NCBI GenBank assembly: GCA_963576735.1
Contig: OY755173.1
Coordinates: forward strand, 4,806,873 to 4,870,872
DNA from: Bedellia somnulentella
Taxonomy: Eukaryota; Arthropoda; Insecta; Lepidoptera; Bedelliidae
DNA: 64,000 bases
Direction of reading: 5' to 3'
The translations under genes were made by a program, and so were the position numbers. Below the pieces are notes generated by a model that was given only the letters and a program-made list of their open reading frames with translations, searched no databases and was not told where the DNA came from. Positions 43,565-55,149 of this stretch are shown here, one piece after another; the stretch's first letter is position 1; each line of letters opens with the position of its first letter.

Positions 43565-43855
43565 ATTTAGAACGGCTAAGAAAGTTCAGTGGTTAGAACA
43601 TGTGCTTATCATTCAGAGAGGCGTCGGTTTGATGCCATTCGATTCTATAATGTCATATGTGGTGGTTAATTTATCTTGGTTGTTAACGGTGAGGGAAAAA
43701 ATCGTGAGGAAACACACATGGCGACTGTCACATGTTGTACTTAGTTATGTGACAATGTATTCGTACAAAACGGTGATAGGCCTGCCCCATGTCACGGGTA
43801 TTCTAAAATACCTCTGCCAACCCCTTCAGGGATATACGGCGTGAACGTTTGAGTT
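43565..43855 (+). mobile_element. SINE family 1 with tRNA-like head
   Basis: Head has a box-A-like TTCAGTGGTTAGAACATG and box-B-like GGTTTGATGCC. The body has GTGGTTAATTTATC, GTGAGGAAACACACATGG and GATAGGCCTGCCCC, and the 3' end is CCAACCCCTTCAGGGATATA then CGGCGTGAACG. Confidence 0.85.
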
Positions 43856-44067
43856 TTTTAAGTTTTATTTTATACTAGGACGAAGTTACATAAGCAATGA
43901 ACATTTCGTAAATCTTTGGAGACAATATACGCTCCGTACAAACTTCGGCTAATCATGTTATTTTCAGTCACTAGAGCGCTACAATAGAGAATCAGTTAAT
44001 GAAGTTAGCGTTATATTTTGAATATAAACTTGATAATACATATACTTTATTTCTTCCGAAGATCCCA

Positions 44068-46110
44068 GGCCCCTATTTCACCAACATGACAATTGTCAGT
44101 GACTTTTGTCGGCTGAAATATGTCAGTAAGTAGAGACAACTGATAAGTTTGAAAAATATTTCGTGTAGAAATAGTTCTTAACATGACAGGCATAATGTTA
44201 CAATTGTCGATAACTTAATCTTATGATGACAATTATGCTGTGAAACAAGGTCAATTTTTCCAACTCAACACATTTGTAGATTTGTCGAAAATTATTGACA
44301 TGAGATCGAGGGTGTGTCAGTCTAGCGTGAGGGCTAGCGTGACAATTGTCGTATTTTTAAGTTACAAAATGGCGCTTCGTGAAATAGTCCGGTCAATTTA
44401 GGCCTAAAATAAGGAGGAAGGTTACATAAATTCATAAGAAGCTGAAAATTGGCACAATTGTTCAAAACATGATTATAAATGAAACCTCAAAAGTCCCCAT
44501 CGTTCCGAGGTGTGCTAAAAATTTTACACGAGGTCAAAGGTCAAAAAAATGAGATCTTTGCGATTTTAAGCGAAACGGTGAGTTTTTTCGCAAATCACCT
44601 CAGTACAAAATTGTAGATCAGAAAATTCTCTACAAAAAAGATATCCATAATTTTTTTCCTAAAAGCTACCATTTTGAAGATATAACGCGTTGAAAAGTTC
44701 GATCATTGGTAATCTTCATACTTTGCACACGTTTCCACGCCACCTATGCGGTAGTGTACGAGTACTTAGCGCGTTTTATTTTAACGTGGTATCCCCTGTA
44801 GGCCTATTCCACGGGTCTGCAGTGATTTTATTTGGTTTAAAACTATTGTAAAATATTATTGTACATATCGGTTGGTTAAAATAATGGCGGTGTAATTGAA
44901 AATGAAATGATTAATATTCCTCGTCTGATTCGTAATTTTCCAGGATTACTGTTTCTTGTTCTTCGTCTTCTTCTTGTTCTTCTTCCTGTTCTTCTTCTTG
45001 TTCTTTTTCTTCTATTTCACAGATCAACTGTCCCACTAGCGATTCCTCATTGGTACCATCTAGGTTCTCTAGGAGTCTTCTAGATTAGCTGACTCAACAT
45101 TAGAGCACGATCGGCCTTGGCAGTTTGTGCATGCCAGGAAACAAAACAGTCCAACTTTTCTGCATCCACATTTAGCATAACAACCTTTTTTACAGTTGCA
45201 AAATATTGAGTTGAGAAGTTTCTCAGGTGCTGGTGGAAGTAAAGTTAGAACTGGCTCTAATGTATTGTCGACCAACTTCCAACCCCAGTCTTTAGGGTCC
45301 AGCTGATTACCAAGCCACACTTGAACTTGGTAATATTCCCGAAATAAATGTTGGTGAGCAGGTACTGAGGTTGGAGGTAAAGAAGCTAGTTGTACTTGCT
45401 TTTTATTACGCGTATTTTTAACAAAAGTTGCGTATCGCAACTTATCTAAGCAAGTAAGTAAGTAGTTTTCATATTTTAACTTATATTGTATAGAAAGAAG
45501 TTACAATCACCAATAGAAAATAAATTAAAGTAATAACACCTTATAAATAAGTGATGTTCATACGTGGCGTACATGTGCGAAGTATGAAGATTACCAATGA
45601 TCGAACTTTTCAACGCGTTATATCTTCAAAATGGTAGCTTTTAGGAAAAAAATTATAGATATCTTTTTTGTAGAGAATTTTCTGATCTACAATTTTGTAC
45701 TGAGGTGATTTGCGAAAAAACTCACCGTTTCGCTTAAAATCGCAAAAATCTCATTTCTTTGACCTTTGACCTCGTGTAAAATTTTTAGCACACCTCGGAA
45801 CGATGGGGACTTTTGAGGTTTCATTTATAATCATGTTTTGAACAATTGTGCCAATTTTCAGCTTCTTATGAATTTATGTAACCTTGAATGTATAAATTGA
45901 CCGGATTAAAAGCAATAGTAGTGGCACTGATGTGATTTATATCTGGGATAATGTATAGAGAACAAATAAATTTCTCCTTCGATATATCTGAATTTGCGTT
46001 TAAGGAAAAATTTCGGATAAGCAAAACAAGTGTCGAATATTTAACATATGAAATCGGCGCAGTCATAGTTTTTCTTGACAGTTGTCAGAGTTGTGAAATA
46101 GGGGCCTGGT
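44068..46110. mobile_element. Composite element with nested inverted repeats and a Cys-rich protein remnant
   Basis: Outer ends CCAGGCCCCTATTTCAC (44068) and its mirror (46094-46110). An inner inverted repeat of about 310-320 bp (44418-44735 and 45575-45888) begins GTTACATAAATTCATAAGAA and is about 95% alike between arms. The space between holds one remnant coding region. Confidence 0.85.
44912..45440 (-). pseudogene. C-terminal part of an unidentified Cys-rich protein, frameshifted
   Basis: The open frame 45440-45069 shows VWLGNQLDPKDWGWKLVDNT and LPPAPEKLLNSIFCNC, then a dense cysteine motif of the CxC type (KKGCYAKCGCRKVGLFCFLA and CTNCQGRSC). After a one-base shift near 45060 it continues into an acidic Glu-rich tail ending ENYESDEEY. 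I have an impression of similar C-termini in repetitive insect and cnidarian proteins but cannot name the family. The N-terminal part is missing, so this is likely the remnant of the element's own protein. Confidence 0.55.
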
Positions 46111-46240
46111 TTAAAGGGTAAGTAAGGTACAGATAAGATATTATTATTAAGATATTATAAGCCTTATGGAACTTATCCCTTGAAAAATTATTTAACTGAT
46201 AATATCTTACCTTTACCTTACTTACCCTTTAAACCATGGC
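46105..46240. repeat. Palindrome next to the composite element
   Basis: TGGTTTAAAGGGTAAGTAAG at 46107 is mirrored by CTTACTTACCCTTTAAACCA ending near 46238, about 40 bases per arm. Confidence 0.85.
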
Positions 46241-46343
46241 ATAAGCCCTCTTGATTCTAAGCTAGCTACCCACCAGTTTTCGGTCAAATCAGTTCAGCCG
46301 TTTTAAGTTATAATTAATGTAACGAACACGACTTTTTATTACA

Positions 46344-47304
46344 TACTAGTGGATCGGCCCAGCTTCGCACGGGTAGCGTTGCTTTTTAAATATCTTAGGT
46401 TTCTTTCTTCAGTCACTGCTCAAGCATTGTGAAAATTAGCGCAATGTTTTCAATTTATTAAATTTATAGCACTCCCTGAACAGTGTAGTCTGGTGATTTT
46501 AAATGCGCTTTTATGAACGGTTGAGTATTTCCGTTTTTTATCAAATGTTGGAATAAAACGCTATGAAGATTTATAACCATCTAAAAAAGAAATCATTACG
46601 TGATGTAGGATGCAATTACTGGCGCCATCTAGTATGTAATATGTAAATTAGTAACGATTTGGTTTTGGTCACGGGCGCGATGGCTTATTTCATGTATAAT
46701 TTCGGTGTTTCTCTACCGATTTCTATGAATTTTTTTTATTGAATAGGTAATAATGTAACCTTTTTTAAATAAGGGATGAATGAGAGTATTATTAACGTAA
46801 GAGTAAACAAATATAATCAGAATGCTCTGAACTGCTATGCTATCAGGAGTTACACGTGTTATTGTGAGTCAACCATAAAAGATAGACATATACTGTTGCG
46901 GGAATTTTTTTAGACATTTTTATGAAGAATATTTTCTTCATACATGATTTCTATGGAAGTTTAACCATTAAGGCTACACACGCGACGGAAGCTTAAAAAA
47001 TGGAGTAACTTCTCCCGTTTTCCCAAAATTTCCCAAAATTCCTCTTCACTGCTCTGCTGAAAAGTATACTACAACCTGCCCAGGAATATGAAGAATAATT
47101 GTGCCAAGTTTCGTAAAAATCCGTCTAGTAGTTTTTGTTTCCATAAGGAACATACAAACCGACAGACAGACAGACAGACAAAAATTTTACTGATTGCATT
47201 TTTGGCATCAGTATCGATCACTAATCACCCCCTGATAGTTATTTTGAAAATATATTTCATGTACAGTATTGACCTCTCTACAGATTTATTATAAGTATAG
47301 ATAA
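46344..47304 (+). mobile_element. 1-kb interspersed repeat, copy 2, with (GACA)5
   Basis: Same ends and order as 39058-40060, about 90% alike by eye. GACA tract 47161-47180 has only five units. Same orientation as copy 1. Confidence 0.85.
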
Positions 47305-48490
47305 ATGACAAATGTTCTGCCTACCGTTTGCATTGACGTGACACATTATTTTTAGTGAAACGACTTCAATATTGTGTATATAAAGTAATATATAACGCCT
47401 CTTCTAAAATAAGTATTCTTTGAAATCATTGTTGTCTTGTCTTTATGTATAATTTGTTATAAGTTATGCTTAAGTTGAATCACTTATTTTTTTCTTATAT
47501 GTAATCTAAGATCCGGCTTGACAAAATATAAACCAATTTTTGATGTTAACATTATTTTCGTCTAATTCAAAAATATAGAAACGTGGTGGCTGATAGTGAC
47601 AAAAAAAAACAACGGAACATTTTCATTTAAAAAATAGTCTTGCCATGGGCTAACTAAATACCTCAATGACCCTGGTTTTTTTGTGAGTGTGAAACTGTTA
47701 ACAAAAATATTATCACACCTAGGAAAGAACAAGGTTGTGTTATGTTAAGCCGAATATTAATGAGTAACAACTTTTGTTAGCTTTGATCATCTCAAAGTTA
47801 GTAATGAGATAGGATTGTTCGCTCGTCACAAATGAGAGAGTACGTATGTAGTAGCGGTGTGGTCCTTCAAAGCCTCAATTCATCAACGGCAGTCAAAGGA
47901 ATGAGGTCAAGTTGTGTTGATGGATTCCATACACGGGGGATGTTCATATTTTGCTGCGGTCGAATGGTTGTTTGAAACATCGTGGACGTAATTTTTTCCT
48001 AGCAATAGTATGTGAGTTTTGAGAAAGTGAAGAAAAATCCGAGTTAACATTATATATGCGACGATCGATCGATTTCGCAAATTTTTTATCACTATTTCTA
48101 ATGGAAACAAAGTAAAATATATTTTTTTTGAAGATTATTTTGCTTATAAAGACTTCCCGCAATTTCATAATCAAAGGAAACTTTAGGGCCGGCTTATTTA
48201 CTGAAATAACAATGCAATAACGTAAACATGATGAATGATGCAAACTAACATAGTTTTAACAACGCCATTAAACTAAACTTAGTGATTTACCAACTCAACG
48301 GGGGCTATAATTAATCTTCGACCCTTCAATAGATGAAGTTTATACCGAGGTGCCGTATCTTCATAAACTTGACAGGAGTTTTCCTACACAATACCAACAA
48401 TCGTTGCCGGTACAGGTTCCTTTATTTAGACCAAAAGAAAGGTGTGTGAATGACAAGTCAAAAATAATACAAATAAGTCTGGTGGAAGTT
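47305..48490. other. Intergenic, no recognisable gene
   Basis: AT-rich DNA with only short chance frames. I see no clear repeat or RNA gene. Confidence 0.4.
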
Positions 48491-48550
48491 TAGTCCACGA
48501 AAACACATTAGTGATGGTATACAAAGGTTTCGCAGGTTTGGCTATTAATC

Positions 48551-48761
48551 ATGGCAGGTTGCGAGGTGGCGGCGGCGGCGGCGGCGGGCGGTCGCGGAGT
48601 CGCGCGCGTGAAGCCGCCCGGTACACCGCTACACCGCGATACACATTTTCACCACTTTAAATTCGCTGCGATCGCTTTTCATTTTCCGCCACCGGACAAC
48701 AAGTTAACCAAAACTTTCGTTTCGTCAGAGGAAACCAATCGCGTTCACTTATTATTCAAAG
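48551..48761 (+). CDS. Candidate first exon of an unidentified gene
   Basis: ATG at 48551 opens MAGCEVAAAAAAGGRGVARV in GC-rich DNA, continues in an open frame and ends at a consensus donor GGTAAGTT (GT at 48762). Such a GC-rich island with a donor in AT-rich DNA fits a 5' exon with a long intron. No downstream exon is recognised in the window. It may be non-coding 5' UTR instead. Confidence 0.4.
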
Positions 48762-48762
48762 G

Positions 48763-50100
48763 TAAGTTAATTTTTCCCATTAAAAGTTCGTAATTGAAAT
48801 TTTCAACAAACTTTGCACGTTTTTGTAAACCTGTTGCAAATTACCCTGTCACAACTCGTGGAAAAAGTTATGTAACATAATTTGTTCTGCTTAAATTAAA
48901 TTAAAAATTGAATGTTGACCGAACGCTCGAAATTCCGTTGAATATAAATTAGAAATGAGATTGAACCAGAACATAATATCGACCAATCAATTGTGAAAAC
49001 ACTCGTTTCGAAATCTATTCCTTAACTTTTTGACTTAGTTTGTTAATTTTAAGTTGATAAAGGGTTCAAGTTTGATTAATTGAAAGTAGGTTGTAAAAGT
49101 AAAGCTCTCCTTTAAAAGGATTCAGAAATCAGATGTGCAAAAGTAGGTATTAGCTAACAGAGAATTCATTTGATATATTAGTTGCCAGTAGTATGAATGT
49201 AGACGGGACAACTAAATGAATGTATTGTTAAGTGTTCGGTGAAGCGTTAATCGATTTATAGATGTGAATGATATTTTGATTGTGCGTGATCAACTTAGCA
49301 TAACGCCCCATGTCGTAGTCGCCACTCCGCCCTCACTTATCTACCTCCGAGCTACACTGATTGATTAGCTGATATGAGTTTTTTTAACACTCTAATTTAG
49401 TATATTTACTCGTTGTTTAAGCCTTTTTTTTGGCTTACGAAATAGATCTACTCTATTTCCAACGAATGTCATACGAGTTGAATGTGTGATTGGGGCTTTG
49501 AAGTTTGGTCGGAGAAGTGATTATAAAGCGATCACTTATTTCTCCCCCTCAACTCCTAAAAGTGGCTGACAGTGACAGGGTGTTATTTCTTAAGTTTTAC
49601 ATTCCCTATTTTGTGAGTACGGCTTTTTCGGCGTGAGTTAAATTCGGTTATAATTAAAACTATTCATAACAAAGGTTTTTTATTCTTTTATGGATATATT
49701 ATATATCATAAATACTTAACTATATTCTGAACAATATTGTTGTGCAAAAATAGTGCCACTTATTAGGTTTTTATCAGAAAGTTGCTCCAGCGGTTATGAT
49801 ACTCGTTCATGGTTCCATAGGTCGCGTGTTCCATCCTCGCTGATTTCATTTATTTTCATGATTAACCATATTTAAATATTGAACTTCTCTTAAGCTTATT
49901 ACATATTTTGCCACATTTACGAGTTTTTTTTTAAAATGCATTCAACATACATTCGTAAATTATTTTACTATTTGCTGAAATTTATTTATGTTTAAAGAAC
50001 TAAGGAGTTAAACAAACATAAACTTGATGAAGGTTTAAGAAACGCACTAAGAAAAATAAACCATTTTTTTTAGTTTTTAATTTATTCCATTTTATTAAAG
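48763..50100. other. Repeat-poor AT-rich stretch
   Basis: No gene seen. 49487-49640 weakly resembles a short RTE-related element (plus), and 49790-49850 has a tRNA-like pair of boxes; neither is certain. Confidence 0.35.
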
Positions 50101-50107
50101 TAGTGAA

Positions 50108-50152
50108 TATCCCGTTAAGGGATTTATAGCCGTGAGTATATGTATGTATGTA
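50108..50152 (+). mobile_element. 3' end of a short RTE-related element
   Basis: CCCGTTAAGGGATTTATAGC then CGTGAGTATATGTATG. Only the last 45 bases are present. Confidence 0.75.
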
Positions 50153-50227
50153 GTGTTTACGGGTATAGTTTAAAATCAGATATAATTTTGGTTTTGAGTC
50201 CGTTTGTACGTAATATCAAGGCAAGTA

Positions 50228-50434
50228 CATACATACATATACTTTTATTATTACATATACTCACTGCGGAATATTCCTAGGCAAGGATTGTAAATAAAGA
50301 TATAATATTGGTAATGGGTCTCCAAACGCATCGCCCAAAAACTTCTTTAAAAGCCCCAAAACCCTTAGTGGACTCTTACGTCACCCACGGGTGGAAATGC
50401 GTTACTGTTATTCTAAGTCAACACTACGCAGCAC
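50228..50434 (-). mobile_element. Short RTE-related element
   Basis: CATATACTCACTGCGGAATA, GGGTCTCCAAACGCATCGCC and a terminal CAACACTACGCAGC; minus strand. Confidence 0.8.
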
Positions 50435-50924
50435 ACAAGATAAGTACTTTAATTATGAAATAAAATCAATGTAATTATTTAGATAATCGAGATCGTTATA
50501 TGTAAAGATTTTTTAATGGCTCTATCTTGTTTTTAGTAGTATTGTTTTAAAGCGTCCGTATAAAACATACAACTACAAAAACTGCAGTTATCCTATCCTC
50601 ATGCCCCATTTCCACAATCGAGAACACAAATGGGTCAAAATATCTGTACCAAATGCTCTTGAAACTGTAGTATATACCATGTGAATTACAGTAGCTTTTA
50701 TTTCACGTCAATACATGCAGTATTTCCGATGCAGCAGTCTCGAGAAGTTCAACCCCGTTTTCAAATCTTCAGATTTCGCGCGCTTTTTAATTTGGCGTCA
50801 CAACCCGTGAGCCGGCCGGTTATTGCCACTGCGCGATGTCGGTCCGTTGGGAATGGTGCGATTGTTTCTTAATTTATTCCTTTTATATGCTCGTTTACAA
50901 TAAAGTAATATAAATGATAGGTAC

Positions 50925-50975
50925 TTCTGCCAATCCCTACGGGGGTAACTGTGTGAACGTTTTAGTTTTGAGAGT
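50925..50975 (+). mobile_element. SINE family 1 3' end
   Basis: TTCTGCCAATCCCTACGGGG followed by GTGTGAACGTTTTAG. Confidence 0.55.
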
Positions 50976-51154
50976 TGAGTTGTTACAAAAACTTCCTGCC
51001 TGATAGCTGAAGTAAAAGCTCAAAAATGGCTTAAAACCACTTATAGAAATGAAGGGAACAAATTTTACAGAGGATTATTGTTATTGTTGATTGTTTTATA
51101 TTATCCATGTACTATTGGCACGGAATAGCACTAATTTGTTTATTCTCAAGAGTA

Positions 51155-51502
51155 AAACCCAGCGGCTGGAGACCCATCACCAATCAATAACAACATTTAT
51201 ATTCAATCTTTTCCGTACTCAAGTTCCAAAAGTGGCTAACAAATTTTTATTGATGAAGATTTGGCCACCCTTATTTCAATTTTATATCCGTGATTTTATT
51301 TGTAATGCTGTGTAGTGTCAGTTTCGAATAGCACTACCCCATTTCTTCCGCTGGGTGTACGTAAGAGGCGACTAACGGTAATGGTTCTTTTATGGGATTT
51401 TTTGGCCATGTGGTGGGAGACCCATCACCAACAACCTTTATTTTACCATCTTTTCCCCACTCAACTTTCCAAAAGAGATTTATAGCCGTGATCATATGTA
51501 TG
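51155..51502 (+). mobile_element. Two short RTE-related elements in tandem
   Basis: An older, eroded copy (51155-51300) is followed by a better one from 51308 (GCTGTGTAGTGTCAG) to 51502 (TAGCCGTGATCATATG). The older copy seems to have received the younger at its tail. Confidence 0.75.
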
Positions 51503-51574
51503 ATTATATTTTATATTTCAGTGGGTCTTGATAGTCTCCTATAATAGGTAAGAATAATAGACACATACAAAATC

Positions 51575-51787
51575 TTTTATACATACATATAATCACGGCT
51601 ATAAATCCCTAGATGGTGTAGCCAGAGCTAAGAAATTGGCAATAAGATAGTAAAATAAAGGTTGTTGGTGATGGGTCTCCAACCTCATAACCCAAAAATC
51701 CCTTAAAAGCCCCAATACCTTTAGGCGTCTCTTACGTACACCCACCGGAAGAGGGGTAGTGCTATTCTATGCCAACACTACACAGCA
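51575..51787 (-). mobile_element. Short RTE-related element
   Basis: CATACATATAATCACGGCTA to CAACACTACACAGC; close to consensus, minus strand. Confidence 0.88.
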
Positions 51788-52039
51788 AGGAAAAAGATTT
51801 ATCTAGTGTTTTAAGCGCAAACTCAAACGTTTATTGCATACCATAACTTTACAAATAGTTGGTGTAATCACGGTACAGTAATAAATATGGACCCTGTTGG
51901 GCACATGCAATTTCACAAGTGGGCTGTAGATACTAAAAACTAAAAATGTATTATTAGATTATTAGGTAGCATAACTGTAGAGTTGAAACATTGAGGCATA
52001 ATACAGTATTTATTTGCCATTTTGTATCATAAAACTATA

Positions 52040-52150
52040 AAAACTCCATGGGTGCGCGAGCGTGAGCGACGAATAGCTGGGTTGTGACGTCACATCGTCA
52101 CTTTGCCCGCGCCAACCGCATTTAACTCCGTCGGCCGAAATGCGCACTTT
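52040..52150. promoter_or_regulatory. GC-rich stretch with a palindromic CRE-like site
   Basis: TGACGTCA at about 52085 within a locally GC-rich stretch (GCGCGAGCGTGAGCGACG, GCCCGCGCC). No gene start is visible next to it, so its role is unknown. Confidence 0.2.
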
Positions 52151-52564
52151 GAACCTAAATTTTTCAGTCATTTTTCAAGTTATGAAAAAAGTAAAAATAA
52201 ATTTTTTCTCGTAATTTTTTGAAGATTTATTTGGCGTATAAAGTAAAAAACGTCGGTCAGGTCCATTATAAGATTTTCTATTAAGTGTCATTAATTTTAC
52301 TACACACGGTGCGGTGTTGGAATATAAACCGAACTGATTAAAACCCAGACAAAGGTAGGTGAAACTCGCCCACCGAGGCGGGTACCCTACAAATCAGTAA
52401 ATAAATATACACGGACGTAATATACATTTCAAGTTAGTTCCTACTAAAGTGCAATGACATGTGGTAAAATATACTAATTCAACGATATATTGAATAGTAT
52501 CTACCTAATACACACATAAATATCATCCAAGACTATGAAATACACATTCATATTCATCATATAA

Positions 52565-52605
52565 TTTAATGCTCTCGGCAGGATTCGAACCCGTGACTAA
52601 GCTAT
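52565..52605 (-). mobile_element. tRNA-like SINE head fragment
   Basis: GGCAGGATTCGAACCCGTGA is an antisense box-B/T-arm sequence, as in tRNA-derived SINE heads. Only the 3' half is recognisable. Confidence 0.4.
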
Positions 52606-52610
52606 TCAAA

Positions 52611-52857
52611 CATACACATACATATACTCACGGCTATAATTCCCTAGAAGGGGTAGCCAGAGCCAAGGAATTATATATTCCTCAGCCACTTTTGGAAAGT
52701 TGACTAGGGAAAAGATGGTATAATGAAGGTTGTTGGTGATGGGTTTCCAACCGCATCACCCAATGTTCCCTTAAAAGTTCCAATACCGTTAGTCGCCTCT
52801 TACGCACACCCACCGATAGAAACGGGGTAGCGCTATTCTAAGCTGGCGCTACACAGC
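52611..52857 (-). mobile_element. Short RTE-related element, full length
   Basis: CATATACTCACGGCTATAAT to CTGGCGCTACACAGCA. Belongs with the copy at 60455 to a subgroup ending in GGCGCTACACAGC. Confidence 0.9.
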
Positions 52858-53716
52858 AAACTAGTGGTCATAGTCAGTAGCTCAATATTATAATCTCTTG
52901 AATCTAGTTATGCACTCAATTCATACGAGGTCCCATTCCGTATTTTCTATTATGTATTATAAGAGAAAGGTTAGTTCATAGTATTATTTAGGTCAGCGGA
53001 AAGCACCCAATCAATTTTGATACCCTTGAGAGTGTCAAAGTGTATGCTTTCGTAGAATAAGCGACCCTATCTTTTGTATAAGTTTATTTTATCAAACTTT
53101 TAAGGAACTGTAATTCTGAAATTAAGGGTCTTGTTTGATAGAAATGCGGACATACAAACATACGGTTTAGGAAACAAGAGCTCCAACTGCGTATTCCTGT
53201 TTTTCTCTTATGACTCTCTCTCTCTTAATTAATTTATTGTTTTATGTATCGAGACAGAAGCTATTTTTTTTTTTAAATGATCTCTGTCTATAAGGCTGCG
53301 TGTCACGTAAAACATTACTGGATGCATCTTGATAAAATTTGGCATGAGGCTAGCGTATAATTAAGATCAATTTTGTCAGGTTTCTCACAGTAGCATAAAA
53401 AAGTTTTTAAACGACTGCTCTTATCACAATGATTCTTTATTTGTTAAAGAGACTTCCTGAGACTCTTTATTAATGGGCATTAATAATGCCGTTATTTGAA
53501 ATGGGCCACAGTTTATTTTTTGGAAAATAATGCAAGTCTTCTACTACAGTTTAATTATGATAAAACGGTTGATGCTAAAATATACACATCATTACGAGTA
53601 AAAGAATCATTCAGTGTGACCATCATGCCGTTTGGCATTATCATCGATAGAGGGATAAGGTTGCGTTTAAAAACATTACATGCTGAAATTATTCATTAAA
53701 GTTTTGGCTATGCATA

Positions 53717-53877
53717 CACACATACATATACTCACGGCTATAAATCCCTAGAAGGGGTAGCCAGAGCTAAGGAATTAGAAAAGAAGCAGTCTCCAACCGC
53801 ATCGCCCAAAAATCCCTTTAAAACCCCTATTCCGTTAGTCGCCTTTCACGTACACCCACCGGAAGAAATGGGGCTAT
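53717..53877 (-). mobile_element. Short RTE-related element with internal deletion
   Basis: 3' end at left (CATATACTCACGGCTATAAA). The centre is lost between GGAATTAGAAA and GTCTCCAACCGCATC, and it is truncated after GAAATGGGGC. Confidence 0.85.
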
Positions 53878-54334
53878 ACCAATATAAAATAAACTATTAT
53901 ACTAGGTTAATAACCGATATATTTAAAAAATAACTAAGAATATGAAGCATTTTTTAATGTTTATATAGTTATTTCAATACAGAAAAAAACGATGTAACTA
54001 CTTGCTACGAATAACACACTCTACGGACCTAAACTATTTTCATATGAAAAGCTTTTTCGTAGACATATTAAATCCTACTACGTCTACGAATGTACAACCA
54101 ACTTACTACTTATTAATAACTTGTATCTATTCATCAAGGACTCTATAATAATAGTTACCAGTTACTTCTCAAGCTTTGAGCGGTATTAATTAAATGAGAC
54201 ACAGAGAAGCCAATTGTTTATCAAACACTTGTGACAAAGACGAAATTTAATCAAATACAGCTCCCAGATAAAGTCGCTTAGTGATGAAAAACAAGAGTTT
54301 TATAAATGAAACTATATCGAGACACTCCTTTCAA

Positions 54335-54530
54335 AACATACATACAACCATATGCTCACGGCCATAAATCCCAAAAAGGGATAGCCAGAGCTTCAGAGCT
54401 AGCTCTCTCAGCCATACTTGGAGGTTGATAGGGGAGATCTTCTCCCCTAATATAAATAGAGTAGAAATAAAGTATCGTTGGTGATGGGTGTCCAACTGAA
54501 TCGCCCAAAAACCATCTTTCAGCCAATTCA
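54335..54530 (-). mobile_element. Short RTE-related element, diverged
   Basis: CATATGCTCACGGCCATAAA, GATAGCCAGAGC and GATGGGTGTCCAACTG; the 5' part is missing. Confidence 0.75.
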
Positions 54531-54870
54531 AATAATACCTTCTTTCAGCAGCTTTACAGCATTTCTTCTTGGGCAAAACGTTAAAATGGAAATTTCTTTA
54601 TGTTGCACTAAAACTAGACTTGCTGACTTTGTGGGGAAGATCGACGTATGAAATAAACGCTTTCTAAACTGCAATCCCAAGCCTGAACTTTGACCTGTAT
54701 GTCCTTAAAGTGTGAAGGTGTAATAAATCGTAGGTCGCAGGATATAGAGTACAATTGTGCAAGAAACCTCTGTCATCTGGAGGGTTTGCGTTTAGCCCAG
54801 ATAAACATTTTTCGCAAATAGTTCTTTATCGGATTTGTAAAATATTTGTATTAAGTTAGTTTAGACCCAA

Positions 54871-54954
54871 AACTAGTATATCAGTATATTGTAGTATATT
54901 CATAAATAAAAGATGTTATTTATGAATATACTACAATATACTGATATACTAGTT
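54871..54954. repeat. Perfect 39-bp hairpin with a 6-base loop
   Basis: Left arm 54871-54909 (starts AACTAGTATATCAGTATATT) and right arm 54916-54954 are exact reverse complements, with loop AAGATG. Very AT-rich, able to form a cruciform. Confidence 0.97.
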
Positions 54955-55149
54955 ATGAGTAATAATCCCCACATGAGGAATTCATGTCAAAAAACATTAA
55001 ATTATTGTAGTATATTGTTAATTTTGTAATATTTTTGCAGTTGATTGAGGAGAAACTTATAAAACAAAAATAATGGCCCCACACTCTGAGTCACCTCGTA
55101 CAACACCCGCAGAAATTTCAAAGTGCTATTCTAAGCCGACCAGGTAGAA

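Noticed and set aside
43515..43844. 109-codon plus-strand frame
   Set aside because: It coincides with a tRNA-derived SINE; chance frame.
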